Shown one piece after another: positions 18,972 through 28,361 of a DNA stretch of 64,000 nt. The translations under genes and the position numbers were made by a program. The stretch comes from Prolixibacteraceae bacterium UBA1413. Its GTDB lineage: Bacteria > Bacteroidota > Bacteroidia > Bacteroidales > Prolixibacteraceae. Numbering within the stretch: the first letter of the stretch is position 1; each line of letters starts with the position of its first letter. The stretch is taken from contig DBPT01000006.1 in NCBI GenBank assembly GCA_002304925.1, positions 62,001-126,000 of the forward strand. The letters run 5' to 3'. The notes under the pieces are model-generated. The model worked only from the letters and a program-made list of their open reading frames with translations. It was not told the DNA's origin and did not search any database.

Positions 18972-19682
18972 TCATAGTCCGAATACGGAGAGAATCCCCC
19001 GGAGTTTCTCAGCAGTGAAAAAATGGCCTACAGGAATATCATGGGGATCTAACTCCTCATGCTGCCATGTGACGTGAAAAGGTACGTGAATGGCATACCC
19101 TCCCAGGGTCAAAACGGGAACGACATCCGATTTCAGGCTGTTGCCCACCATCAGAAACTGATCGGGCGTGACATCGAGATGCGCCAGAAGCCGGCGGTAA
19201 TTATCGGTTTTCTTGTCGCTCATGATCTCGACATGATGAAAATAATCGGCAATTCCCGAATTTTTCAGCTTCCGCTCCTGGTCAAGCAGATCTCCCTTGG
19301 TGACAACAATCAGCCGGTAACGCCGTGAAAGCACTTCCAAAACTTCGGGAACCCCGGGAAGAAGCGGATTTTTGGTGTTGATCTGAGCTTTCCCCAGCTC
19401 TATTATCCGGGAAATTTCACCTGCCGTCACCTTTCCCTCCGAAATATCTACTGCAGTCTCTATCAATGAAAGCACAAAAGCCTTGCTGCCGTAACCGTAC
19501 AGATTCAGATTGTCGACCTCGACGCGGAACAACCGGGCATTGATTTCGGCGGGCGGCATATACCTGCTGAGTATATCGCAGAAGCGGGCTTCCGTTTCCC
19601 GGTAGAAAGGTTCGTTCACCCACAGGGTGTCGTCCGCATCGAAACCTATCACCTTTATTATTTCCGGATTAAAATCATTCAT
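18972..19682 (-). CDS. HAD-superfamily hydrolase
   Basis: Soluble phosphatase-like protein of 236 aa. HAD motif I is FDADDTLW near residue 16 with the nucleophile Asp, motif II is VVTKGD, and motif IV is VGNSLKSDV. A helical cap lies between motifs I and II. Substrate unknown; YjjG-type nucleotidases and other small-molecule phosphatases share this layout. I use the ATG at 19682, because the longer frame would start at a GTG (19703). It lies 89 nt downstream of nadB and may be read with it. Confidence 0.85.
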   Translation of the reverse strand: MNDFNPEIIKVIGFDADDTLWVNEPFYRETEARFCDILSRYMPPAEINARLFRVEVDNLNLYGYGSKAFVLSLIETAVDISEGKVTAGEISRIIELGKAQINTKNPLLPGVPEVLEVLSRRYRLIVVTKGDLLDQERKLKNSGIADYFHHVEIMSDKKTDNYRRLLAHLDVTPDQFLMVGNSLKSDVVPVLTLGGYAIHVPFHVTWQHEELDPHDIPVGHFFTAEKLRGILSVFGL

Positions 19683-19801
19683 CTCCCATGGAAAAAAAGT
19701 CACGAAAAATACGCAATCTTGAGTTCAATTCCGCGGGAGCTTTAAAAATCCAATCTTTTTATCCTATTTTTACGAAATTATTTCACTGAAATAACAAACG
19801 A

Positions 19802-21328
19802 ATGACCAGACGAATTGCGCCGGGCATATTTGTTTTTTTTGCCCTGTCAGTCATGACATCCTTTCAGGGAACAAGTCAGGCTCTCTTGCCGAAATATGAG
19901 TTCAGGGGGATTTGGGTAGCCACCGTCAACAACATAGACTGGCCGTCACAGCCGGGGCTGCCCTTGGAAGAACAGAAAAGGGAGGCGATTGAGATTCTGG
20001 ACCTGCATCAGCGACTGGGGATGAATGCGGTCATTTTTCAGGCCAGGCCCTGTTCCGATGCGTTTTATCCTTCCGCCCTGGAACCCTGGTCAAAATACCT
20101 GACCGGGATTCCCGGCCGGTATCCGACCCCGGTTTGGGATCCGTTACAATTCTGGATCGAAGAGAGCCATCTCCGGAATATGGAACTTCATGCCTGGCTG
20201 AATCCTTACCGGATCGCCCTGAATGCCGATGAGCCCATCGCAGGGAACCACATGATCTTTGAACATCCGGAATGGGCCATCCGTTACGGCAAAATCCTGC
20301 TTTTTGACCCGGGAATCCCCGGCACCCGTGATTATGTCACCCGGGTGGTATGCGATATCGTCAGGCGGTATGATGTCGACGGTATCCATATGGATGACTA
20401 TTTTTATCCCTATCCGAACGGAGAGCCTTTCCCCGATGACCATTCTTATGCCAGGTATAACCGGGCGTTCCCCCCTGCGGAAAAAGAATCATGGAGACGT
20501 GAAAACGTTGATATTCTTGTCAAAATGATCAATGATTCCATCAAAAGCATCAAACCCTGGGTGAAATTCGGGATCAGTCCCTTCGGGGTGTGGCGCAACC
20601 GGCAGGACGACCCCGACGGATCGGCCACCAACGCAGGGGTGACCAACTATGACCATCTGTATGCCGACATCCGGAAATGGTTGCGGGAGGGATGGATCGA
20701 TTATGTCGCACCCCAGATTTACTGGGAAATCGGACATAAGCTGGCTGATTTCGAAACCCTTTGCAGATGGTGGAACGATAACGTGTTCGGCAAACAGCTG
20801 TATATCGGGCTGGCGCCTTACAAACTGGGGACTGAAGCAACCGTTCCCGCATGGCGAAGTGCCAGGCAAATGCCGGAACAGCTTCGTACACTCCGGAAAT
20901 ACCCCAACATCTCAGGCTGCATCTATTTCAGCAGCAAGCATTTCAAACGCAACCTGTTTGGATTTCAGGACAGCCTGAAAAACAGCTTTTATCGCTATCC
21001 CTCCCTGACGCCACCCATGGAATGGATGGAATATATCAAACCCAATCCTCCCGTCAAAGTAGACGTTTCCGGAAGAAAGGTGAGCTGGAAGGAACCTGCA
21101 TCCACAGCGGCCGTTGTGCTCCCCATCCGCTACCTTGTTTATCTCAGCGAGCCGGGAAAACTTCCCGACATCACTTCCGGTGACCAGGTCACCCACTTCA
21201 CTGGGGAAACCAGCGTTGAATTTCCGAAAACAGGAAAAAAAAGAAAAAAACATTCTGTCAGGGTATCCGCTCTTGACCGGTACAACCATGAAAGTGAACT
21301 GAGCGATCCGGCCACCATCAAATTATAG
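19802..21328 (+). CDS. GHL10-family (DUF187/YngK-like) glycosidase
   Basis: Exported protein of 508 aa with an N-terminal signal (about residues 1-27). The glycosyl-hydrolase-like 10 domain begins at YEFRGIWVATVNNIDWPS and carries GIHMDDYFYPYP near 200 with acidic residues likely to be catalytic, and WIDYVAPQIYWE near 300. A C-terminal Ig-like module follows. Relatives (YngK, YddW) are thought to act on cell-wall glycan, but few are characterised. It is the first gene of the run leading to DUF4922, SpoIID and AmpG, which supports a role in peptidoglycan breakdown. Confidence 0.88.
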   Translation: MTRRIAPGIFVFFALSVMTSFQGTSQALLPKYEFRGIWVATVNNIDWPSQPGLPLEEQKREAIEILDLHQRLGMNAVIFQARPCSDAFYPSALEPWSKYLTGIPGRYPTPVWDPLQFWIEESHLRNMELHAWLNPYRIALNADEPIAGNHMIFEHPEWAIRYGKILLFDPGIPGTRDYVTRVVCDIVRRYDVDGIHMDDYFYPYPNGEPFPDDHSYARYNRAFPPAEKESWRRENVDILVKMINDSIKSIKPWVKFGISPFGVWRNRQDDPDGSATNAGVTNYDHLYADIRKWLREGWIDYVAPQIYWEIGHKLADFETLCRWWNDNVFGKQLYIGLAPYKLGTEATVPAWRSARQMPEQLRTLRKYPNISGCIYFSSKHFKRNLFGFQDSLKNSFYRYPSLTPPMEWMEYIKPNPPVKVDVSGRKVSWKEPASTAAVVLPIRYLVYLSEPGKLPDITSGDQVTHFTGETSVEFPKTGKKRKKHSVRVSALDRYNHESELSDPATIKL

Positions 21329-21379
21329 GATCAGGGAACATATTGGCAGTGTGAAAAGCTGAAATTCGGTTTACAAGCC

Positions 21380-22381
21380 ATGCAAATCATCTCCGAAAAA
21401 GAACTTAAGAAACACGGCACCACCTGGTCGCTCTCCTGGCAGGCAGTAGCCCTGGTTAACCAGCAAAAGAGTGTCTGGCCGCTGGCCGGAGCGAACTACC
21501 GTTCCCTCCGGGCCGTTGAAACGAAAACTTTCCATTTTGGACTTTTCAGAGTGGAATGCCATTTCAATCCGGGAAGAATTCGTTCTTCCGCAGCAAACAC
21601 ATCGGAAGAGGCCATCCGTTCACGGCCCTGTTTTCTGTGCCGCGACAACCTGCCTGCCGAACAGGGGGGGCTCCCCTATCCCGGAAATTTCCTGATCCTT
21701 GTCAATCCGTTTCCCATTTTCCCCTGTCATCTCACCATCCCCTCCGTTCACCATACACCGCAGCTCATCAAAGCAAATAAGAACACCTTCCTCCGGCTCA
21801 GCAAGGATCTGCATGAATTCACCCTTTTTTACAACGGCCCGCAATGCGGCGCCTCAGCACCCGACCATTTCCATTTCCAGGCCGGGATCAGGAATTTTCT
21901 CCCTCTGGAAGAGGAATTGCCCCAACTTCTCAAACATCAGTCGGAAGTGATCAGCGAAGAGGGAGCGGTGCGGGTGACCGCCTTAGAAAACTGCCTTCGC
22001 CGTTTCATCGTTTTGCAATCTGCCCATGCTCCCTCCCTGACGGCCTGGATCGGGGGAGTCATCGATTCCCTGGACAAGAGAGGCCAGGAAGAACCTATGA
22101 TAAATATGGTAACATGGTACGCCAAAAAGGAATGGACTGTGCTGATCTTCCCGAGGGAACGCCAAAGACCCTGGCAATATGATGCCGAAGAACCCCTGAA
22201 AATGGTGGTCAGCCCGGCAGCCGTGGAACTTTGCGGCATCGTCATCCTCCCCCGCAGGGAAGATTTCGAAAAAATTACTGCTGCCGACCTCGAAGATATC
22301 TTCGGCCAGGTATGCCTGAATCAGACACAATTCAACCATATGAAAGAAAAACTGGCCACTTTTGCCCGGAATGGCCTTTGA
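21380..22381 (+). CDS. DUF4922 protein, HIT/GalT-like nucleotidyl transferase or phosphorylase
   Basis: Cytoplasmic protein of 333 aa without signal peptide. A histidine-triad-type motif PDHFHFQ (His163, His165, Gln167) and the strand NPFPIFPCHLTIPSVHH (from residue 109) resemble Ap4A phosphorylases and GDP-sugar phosphorylases such as VTC2/GDPGP1. RPCFLC (82-87) gives a CxxC pair. This corresponds to the DUF4922 family of Bacteroidota. The reaction is unknown; by homology it would transfer or phosphorolyse a nucleotide-linked compound. It lies 51 nt after the GHL10 gene and 15 nt before spoIID. Confidence 0.82.
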   Translation: MQIISEKELKKHGTTWSLSWQAVALVNQQKSVWPLAGANYRSLRAVETKTFHFGLFRVECHFNPGRIRSSAANTSEEAIRSRPCFLCRDNLPAEQGGLPYPGNFLILVNPFPIFPCHLTIPSVHHTPQLIKANKNTFLRLSKDLHEFTLFYNGPQCGASAPDHFHFQAGIRNFLPLEEELPQLLKHQSEVISEEGAVRVTALENCLRRFIVLQSAHAPSLTAWIGGVIDSLDKRGQEEPMINMVTWYAKKEWTVLIFPRERQRPWQYDAEEPLKMVVSPAAVELCGIVILPRREDFEKITAADLEDIFGQVCLNQTQFNHMKEKLATFARNGL

Positions 22382-22396
22382 TAAAGAACGAATAAT

Positions 22397-23752
22397 ATGA
22401 AAACTATGAAGCTAAAAAAACAACCCGTCCTGAATGTCGGAATTATGGCGGAGACCAGGGTGGAGTTCGTCCTTGAAACCGGGTATCATCAAGGCCCCAC
22501 CCAGTTTCAACAGGGCGAATATTCCGTAGAATTGAAAAAGGGGAAAATGATCCTGCAAGGCACCGATATCCTGATCATTTCAGAGGAACAGATCGTCCTG
22601 AATCCTGTTTTCAAAACCAACGCCTTTCTGCTGAAAGGAGTCACCATCGGCATAGGCTTTCACTGGGAGAAAAAGGAACATCAGCGTTTCACCGGGGGGA
22701 TCAGGTTTATCCCCGAGAACGGAAAAGTGCGCGTCATCAACACCGTGCACCTGGAGGATTATCTCAAAAGCGTAATTTCAAGCGAGATGAGTGCGACAAG
22801 TTCCCCTGAACTCCTGAAAGCACATGCTGTCATTTCTCGCAGCTGGCTGCTCGCCCAGCTTGAGAAAAGCAAAAAAGTGGCGGCATTAGGGGAAAAATAT
22901 ACGACTTCGCAAATCAGCGATGATGAAATTGTCAGGTGGTACGACCGCGAAGACCATACCCTTTATGACGTGTGTGCCGACGACCACTGCCAGCGGTACC
23001 AGGGGATCACGAAGATCATTTCAGGTCAGGCGGCTATGGCCGTGGAAGCCACTACCGGAGAAGTACTGACCGCAGGTGACGACATTTGTGACACCCGTTT
23101 TTCCAAATGTTGCGGGGGAATTTCCGAAAATTTCGAGAACGTCTGGGAGCCCGAACCTAAAAGTTATCTTACGGCAGTGACCGACCACAAACCCCTGGGA
23201 TCCCCTCCTTCGAAAAACCTGACGTTGGAAAAAGAAGCCGAAAAGTGGATTCTGGGGTCTCCCGATGTTTTTTGCAACACCACCGATACTACTGTCCTGG
23301 CGCAGGTACTTCCCGATTTTGACCGGGAAACCAGGGATTTCTTCAGATGGCAGGTGACATATGGACAGGAAGAGTTATCGGCCCTGGTCAAAACGCGGTC
23401 GGGGATCGATTTCGGGGAGATCGTGAAATTGGAGCCTTTGCAGCGGGGATTTTCAGGAAGAATCCTCCGGCTGAAGATCACCGGGACCCGGCGCACCATG
23501 ATAGTAGGCAAGGAGCTGGAAATCAGGAAATGGCTCTCTGCCTCCCATTTGTATAGTTCGGCATTTGTCGTTTCCTACGACGATATGCACGGCGGAATTC
23601 CCGGAAAGATCATTCTCAGAGGAGCGGGATGGGGCCATGGTGCCGGACTGTGCCAGATCGGGGCTGCCGTCATGGGGGAAAAAGGATATTCCTATGATCA
23701 GATTCTCGCTCATTATTTCAAAAATGCGCAGCTGACAAAGCTTTACAAATAA
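22397..23752 (+). CDS. SpoIID/LytB-domain protein without signal peptide
   Basis: Homologue (451 aa) of SpoIID, a lytic transglycosylase that cleaves glycan strands stripped of stem peptides. The core HLEDYLKSVISSEMS carries the likely catalytic Glu130, followed by KAHAVISRSWLL. The C-terminus has GWGHGAGLCQIGA and GYSYDQILAHYF. Cysteines cluster in CADDHC and ICDTRFSKCCGG. Unlike classical SpoIID it begins with a charged, non-hydrophobic N-terminus and no in-frame upstream extension is available, so it is predicted cytoplasmic. Next to AmpG it may cut imported anhydromuropeptides or glycan pieces. Confidence 0.88.
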   Translation: MKTMKLKKQPVLNVGIMAETRVEFVLETGYHQGPTQFQQGEYSVELKKGKMILQGTDILIISEEQIVLNPVFKTNAFLLKGVTIGIGFHWEKKEHQRFTGGIRFIPENGKVRVINTVHLEDYLKSVISSEMSATSSPELLKAHAVISRSWLLAQLEKSKKVAALGEKYTTSQISDDEIVRWYDREDHTLYDVCADDHCQRYQGITKIISGQAAMAVEATTGEVLTAGDDICDTRFSKCCGGISENFENVWEPEPKSYLTAVTDHKPLGSPPSKNLTLEKEAEKWILGSPDVFCNTTDTTVLAQVLPDFDRETRDFFRWQVTYGQEELSALVKTRSGIDFGEIVKLEPLQRGFSGRILRLKITGTRRTMIVGKELEIRKWLSASHLYSSAFVVSYDDMHGGIPGKIILRGAGWGHGAGLCQIGAAVMGEKGYSYDQILAHYFKNAQLTKLYK

Positions 23753-23763
23753 ACTTGCAGGCG

Positions 23764-25632
23764 ATGAAGAAAAAAACCACAAGAAATCCCTGGGCGTGGA
23801 TACCCACCCTTTACTTTGCCGAAGGAATACCGTACATCGCCGTGATGACGATTTCGGTGATCATGTACAAGCGACTGGGCATCAGCAATGCCGACATTGC
23901 CCTGTATACCAGTTGGTTGTACCTTCCCTGGGTGATCAAACCCTTCTGGAGTCCGTTTGTGGATATTCTGAAGACCAAGCGGTGGTGGATTCTGGTCATG
24001 CAACTTTTCATTGGTGCCGGACTGGCCGGAGTAGCGTTTCTCATACCCGTGCCCTTTTTCTTCAGGGCCACCCTGGCCGTATTCTGGCTGGTGGCCTTCA
24101 GTTCAGCCACCCATGACATTGCCGCCGACGGCTTTTACATGCTGGCCCTTGATTCCCATAACCAGGCCCTGTATGTCGGTATCCGGAGCACCTTTTACCG
24201 CATCGCCTCCATTATGGGGCAGGGTGTGCTGATCATCGTCGCCGGGTTCCTGGAATCCCATACCGGATTGCCTCCCGTCATTCTTGAGGTGGATGCCGGC
24301 CCCGGGAAAGGGGCCCCGGTAGTGATGGAAGCCCCTCCCGCCCTCCCCGGCGACATGACGGGAGAAGAATCCTTCTTCATCGCCTTTCCGTCAAAGATAG
24401 AATTGGGAACCCGGACTATTCCCGGGGACAGTGCCGCAGGCATCAGAAAATTCGCTCTTGAACAAAACCGGCTGAACGGTTTTGTCAAACCACAGCAGGA
24501 AGCTGGCCGGCAGGCCGAGGAGAAGCAGGAATCGTGGTGGTCGGGCCATATTTCGGGACCCCTGGGTGCCTGGATCCGCCGCAATTTCGGAGAGCCGGGG
24601 ACACCGACGGCCGCAACTGCGGCTTCGGGAAATACCACCCTGGCCCACATCCGCCTCAGCAAACCCCCGGCACCGGGAGAATCCCACGTCTTGGTGATGC
24701 ACCTCGACAAAGGAGATAAAAGCATCTCCCTGGCGGGTGACGACAGGTTTGAATTTACGACCGAAAACTGGGACAAACCAGCATGGATCGTCCTGCAGGC
24801 CGATCCCAAACTGGATAAGAATACCGCCGCCGTCTTCCGGGGAACTTCTGGCAACATCCCCATGGCCTGGTCCATTACCTTCTTCATCATGGCCGGACTC
24901 TTTATCGCCTTTTTCCTGTATCACCGTTTTGCCCTTCCGTACCCCGTCTCCGATAAACCTTCCGCAGAAGTCACGGCGAAAAATATCGCCCGCGAATTTG
25001 TCACCGCCTTCAGCACTTTCTTCCGCAAAAAACAGGTGGCGGCGGGGATTTTCTTCATGCTTACCTACCGCTTTGCCGAAGCCCAACTCCTCAAACTGGT
25101 CACCCCGTTCCTCCTCGATACCCGCGATGTGGGCGGCCTTGGCCTGACCACCGGAGAAGTGGGTCTGGTCTATGGAACCGTGGGTATCCTGAGCCTTACC
25201 GTGGGAGGGATCATCGGCGGGATCGTCGCCGCAAAGGGAGGTCTCAGAAAATGGCTCTGGCCAATGGCCCTGAGCATGATTCTCACCGCAGCCACTTTCC
25301 TCTATCTCGCCTATGCCATGCCCGACAACCTGCTGATCATCAACCTGTGCGTCGGTTTGGAGCAGTTCGGCTATGGCTTCGGCTTCACCGCCTACATGCT
25401 CTACCTCATTTATTACGCCGAAGGGGAGTTCAAAACCTCCCACTATGCTATCTGCACCGCATTCATGGCCTTGGGAATGATGGTCCCCGGCATGTTCGCC
25501 GGATGGCTCCAGGAACAACTGGGATACCAGCATTTTTTCCTCTGGGTCATGATTTGCAGCATCATCCCCCTGATCGCCACCTCCCTGCTGAAGATAGATC
25601 CCGAATTCGGCAAGAAAAAGCTTAAAAACTGA
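23764..25632 (+). CDS. AmpG-like major facilitator permease with periplasmic insert
   Basis: Major facilitator protein of 622 aa. AmpG members import anhydromuropeptides for cell-wall recycling. The N-terminal PTLYFAEGIPYIAV and FWSPFVDILKTKRWW are AmpG-type. Five membrane segments end near residue 164, then about 200 mostly hydrophilic residues intervene before membrane segment six near 368. With cytoplasmic N-terminus this loop faces the periplasm. E. coli AmpG (491 aa) lacks it. The ATG at 23764 was preferred to a TTG 9 nt upstream. The gene starts 11 nt after spoIID. Confidence 0.87.
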   Translation: MKKKTTRNPWAWIPTLYFAEGIPYIAVMTISVIMYKRLGISNADIALYTSWLYLPWVIKPFWSPFVDILKTKRWWILVMQLFIGAGLAGVAFLIPVPFFFRATLAVFWLVAFSSATHDIAADGFYMLALDSHNQALYVGIRSTFYRIASIMGQGVLIIVAGFLESHTGLPPVILEVDAGPGKGAPVVMEAPPALPGDMTGEESFFIAFPSKIELGTRTIPGDSAAGIRKFALEQNRLNGFVKPQQEAGRQAEEKQESWWSGHISGPLGAWIRRNFGEPGTPTAATAASGNTTLAHIRLSKPPAPGESHVLVMHLDKGDKSISLAGDDRFEFTTENWDKPAWIVLQADPKLDKNTAAVFRGTSGNIPMAWSITFFIMAGLFIAFFLYHRFALPYPVSDKPSAEVTAKNIAREFVTAFSTFFRKKQVAAGIFFMLTYRFAEAQLLKLVTPFLLDTRDVGGLGLTTGEVGLVYGTVGILSLTVGGIIGGIVAAKGGLRKWLWPMALSMILTAATFLYLAYAMPDNLLIINLCVGLEQFGYGFGFTAYMLYLIYYAEGEFKTSHYAICTAFMALGMMVPGMFAGWLQEQLGYQHFFLWVMICSIIPLIATSLLKIDPEFGKKKLKN

Positions 25633-25694
25633 CAGAAGCGATCCTCGCTGTTGAACCAAGTGGAAATAGAACCGTTATATCTGTAAAATTTGGT

Positions 25695-25702
25695 TATTTT
25701 TG
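25695..25702 (+). promoter_or_regulatory. Candidate -7 element for the alkaline phosphatase gene
   Basis: TATTTTTG fits TAnnTTTG exactly and lies 19 nt upstream of the ATG in an AT-rich spacer. No good -33 element is visible. Confidence 0.35.
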
Positions 25703-25721
25703 GCTGAAAAAAATAATTCCC

Positions 25722-26885
25722 ATGGTTTTGAAACATTTCAGATATTTGCTCCTGGCAGCGATTTTCGTGGCATCAATGCCTCTTTCGGCCCAGGAAACCT
25801 ACCAAGAAGTAAAACCCGGCGATGAAAACCTGGTCTACCAAGGCCAAGATTTTTATCCCGTCAGAAATTATGTCGAAAAACCGAAAGGCAAAAGGCCCAA
25901 AAATGTGATCCTGATGATCGGGGACGGCATGGGGGTTGACCACGTCTTTGCCGGCATTACAGCCAATGGAGGGAAATTATTTCTGGATAATTTCCGCCAT
26001 GTGGGTTTTTCCAAAACCCAGTCGGCCGACAAATACATCACCGACTCCGCGGCCGGCGGCACCGCCCTGTCAACTGGCGTACGCACTTACAATGGCGCCA
26101 TTGCCGTAGATACCCAACGGAAACCCCTGAAGACCATCCTTGAGTCTGCCGTAGATAAAAAACTGGCTACCGGACTTGTTTCCACTTCTGCCATCACCCA
26201 TGCGACACCCGCTTCTTTCATTGCTCATCAGGGAAGCCGGAGCAGCTATGAAGCCATCGCCGCCGATTTTCTGAAAACCGATATCGATGTATTCATCGGC
26301 GGAGGATACAAACATTTTACCGATCGCCATGATGGGAAAGACCTGACGGATGAATTGAAAGAGAAAGGCTACCAGGTTTTGCAGGATATTGGCGCCATTG
26401 CTCAGGTAAAAAGCGGAAAACTGGCAGGGTTGACGGCATCGGAACACAACGGGCGGGCGAACGAAAGGGGCGATTTGCTGCCCGTCGCCACCGAAACTGC
26501 CATCACCATTCTGAACAACAACAAAAAAGGATTCTTCCTCATGGTGGAAGGGTCGATGATCGACTGGGGCGGTCATGACAACAATACCCCTTATGTGGTC
26601 GGGGAGATGCTTGACTTTGACCGCGCCATCGGAAAAGCGCTGGACTTCGCCTCCCGCGACCGGGAAACCCTGGTGATCGTCACTGCCGACCATGAAACCG
26701 GCGGCATGAGCATCACCGACGGAAATATGTATACCGGCATGGTGAAAGGCGGTTTTACCACAGAAGATCATACCGCGGTGATGGTGCCCGTTTTTGCCTT
26801 CGGTCCGGGTGCGGCAGAATTTTCGGGAATCATGGACAATACCGACATCCACCGGAAGATGTCAAAACTTCTGCTGGGAAAATAG
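25722..26885 (+). CDS. PhoA-family alkaline phosphatase
   Basis: Periplasmic metallophosphatase of 387 aa with signal peptide ending in SMPLSAQ. The first metal site is ILMIGDGMGVDH, the nucleophile Ser sits in TDSAAGGTALSTG, and ADHETGGMS carries further metal ligands. These fit the two-zinc/magnesium alkaline phosphatase fold that releases phosphate from monoesters. Substrate is not fixed by sequence. It stands alone, 89 nt after ampG, with a candidate -7 element of its own. Confidence 0.93.
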   Translation: MVLKHFRYLLLAAIFVASMPLSAQETYQEVKPGDENLVYQGQDFYPVRNYVEKPKGKRPKNVILMIGDGMGVDHVFAGITANGGKLFLDNFRHVGFSKTQSADKYITDSAAGGTALSTGVRTYNGAIAVDTQRKPLKTILESAVDKKLATGLVSTSAITHATPASFIAHQGSRSSYEAIAADFLKTDIDVFIGGGYKHFTDRHDGKDLTDELKEKGYQVLQDIGAIAQVKSGKLAGLTASEHNGRANERGDLLPVATETAITILNNNKKGFFLMVEGSMIDWGGHDNNTPYVVGEMLDFDRAIGKALDFASRDRETLVIVTADHETGGMSITDGNMYTGMVKGGFTTEDHTAVMVPVFAFGPGAAEFSGIMDNTDIHRKMSKLLLGK

Positions 26886-27006
26886 CTTGCTCATCCTCCC
26901 ACCCCGGTCCCCGGGGAAGAGGGTATCCCGCTGAAAATGAAATGACCGGGATCGCATGGAACAAGGAACCGGAGAGGTAATACCGGTATTGTAAAAACAT
27001 ATAAGA

Positions 27007-28338
27007 ATGGTTGAAAAGTGGTCCCCGGGATACTGGCTCTTCAAACAGTATGTCAAATACGCCTGGTGGTTGTTTCACCGGACCATCGTGATTTTGGGCA
27101 AAGAAAACATTCCCACCGGCAAACCACTCATTTTTGCTCCCAATCATCCCAATGCGCTAAACGATGACCTGGCAGTGGTATATTCCGTAAAACAACAGGT
27201 GGTATGGCTCGGCCGGGCCGATCTCTTCAAAAACAGAATCACCCAGGCATTTATGAGATTTGTAAAAATCATTCCAGCCTGGCGGATCCGTGACGGATAT
27301 GAAAACCTCTCCAGAAACGGACAGAGTTTCATGACGGCAGCCAATATCCTGAAAAACAACAAATCCATAGGTCTTTACCCCGAGGCAGCCCATTCGGTCA
27401 ACCGCCGGATGATCCCCCACAAAAAGGCCATCCCCCGCATTGTCTTCCTTGCCGGGGAAGCTACCCAATTCTCCCTTGACATAAAAATCATTCCCACAGG
27501 TATCTATTTCGACCAATACCAGGACTTCGGCCGCAGGATGCTCATCATCTTCGGAAAACCCCTGGATGCCCGGGATTATTATGACCTCTACCGCCGGAAT
27601 CCCGTTCAGGGAATACATGCCCTAAGGGATGACCTCTACCGGTCCCTCCTCCCCCTGACCCTCAACTACAACACAGAATCCTTATACAGGGGCTTTGAAG
27701 CCCTCCGGGAAATCGGTACCGTTCCTCAACTTCGCAAACAGAATAAAAAGAAAAACCTCAGCCACGTTTTTCATATCGGACAACAATTGATAAATAGGCT
27801 GGATGCCCTGGAGGCACAAGACCGGGAGGCAGCGGAAAAGCTGGCGGCTCGGGGGATCAACTTCCTCGGCAGGCTGAGATCACTTGGCATCAGAAGCTGG
27901 GTAGTGGACCGCGAAGAGGAAAAAACAGGGAAACTGCTGCTGCACCTCCTCTTTCTGGCCGTCACATTCCCCTTCTTTCTCTTTGGCTTTCTTTTCAACG
28001 CACTGCCCTTTTTTATCCTCGACTTCCTCGTGAACAGGAAGGTAAAACAGGAAATTTTCAGAAGCACCTTTTCTTTCGGCCTCGGCATCGTCCTGTTTCC
28101 TGTTTTTTACCTGCTGGAGATGTGGCTGGTTTCACCCCTTCTGGAAGGCTGGTTTCTGAAATTGCTGTTTCTGGCAATACTTCCCCTTGCCGGGAAATTT
28201 GCTCATTTCTGGTACATTCTCTTCAGGAAAACCCGGGGCCGCTGGCTTTGGAAGCGGATCAGGAAGACAAAACCCATGTTGTCAGACGAAATCCGATGTG
28301 AAAAAGAGACCCTTGTTTCCGCAATATGGGGAGATTGA
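27007..28338 (+). CDS. PlsC-like lysophospholipid acyltransferase with C-terminal membrane region
   Basis: Acyltransferase of 443 aa. NHPNALND near residue 40 is the HX4D catalytic motif of the glycerol-phosphate acyltransferase superfamily, and GLYPEAAH near 124 is the usual second, substrate-binding block. The C-terminal 110 residues hold three hydrophobic segments, more than in simple PlsC (about 245 aa). Likely transfers an acyl group to a glycerolipid at the inner membrane; the precise acceptor is unknown. Convergent with rhlE. Confidence 0.85.
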   Translation: MVEKWSPGYWLFKQYVKYAWWLFHRTIVILGKENIPTGKPLIFAPNHPNALNDDLAVVYSVKQQVVWLGRADLFKNRITQAFMRFVKIIPAWRIRDGYENLSRNGQSFMTAANILKNNKSIGLYPEAAHSVNRRMIPHKKAIPRIVFLAGEATQFSLDIKIIPTGIYFDQYQDFGRRMLIIFGKPLDARDYYDLYRRNPVQGIHALRDDLYRSLLPLTLNYNTESLYRGFEALREIGTVPQLRKQNKKKNLSHVFHIGQQLINRLDALEAQDREAAEKLAARGINFLGRLRSLGIRSWVVDREEEKTGKLLLHLLFLAVTFPFFLFGFLFNALPFFILDFLVNRKVKQEIFRSTFSFGLGIVLFPVFYLLEMWLVSPLLEGWFLKLLFLAILPLAGKFAHFWYILFRKTRGRWLWKRIRKTKPMLSDEIRCEKETLVSAIWGD

Positions 28339-28361
28339 CAGCCGTAAAACTTGCTGAAATT

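Noticed and set aside
17818..19077. Plus-strand ORF of 419 codons opposite nadB
   Set aside because: Antisense to nadB and into the HAD gene; no family features.
24391..25659. Minus-strand ORF of 422 codons opposite ampG
   Set aside because: Antisense shadow rich in His, Gly and Asp with no membrane or catalytic motif; the plus strand encodes a clear permease.
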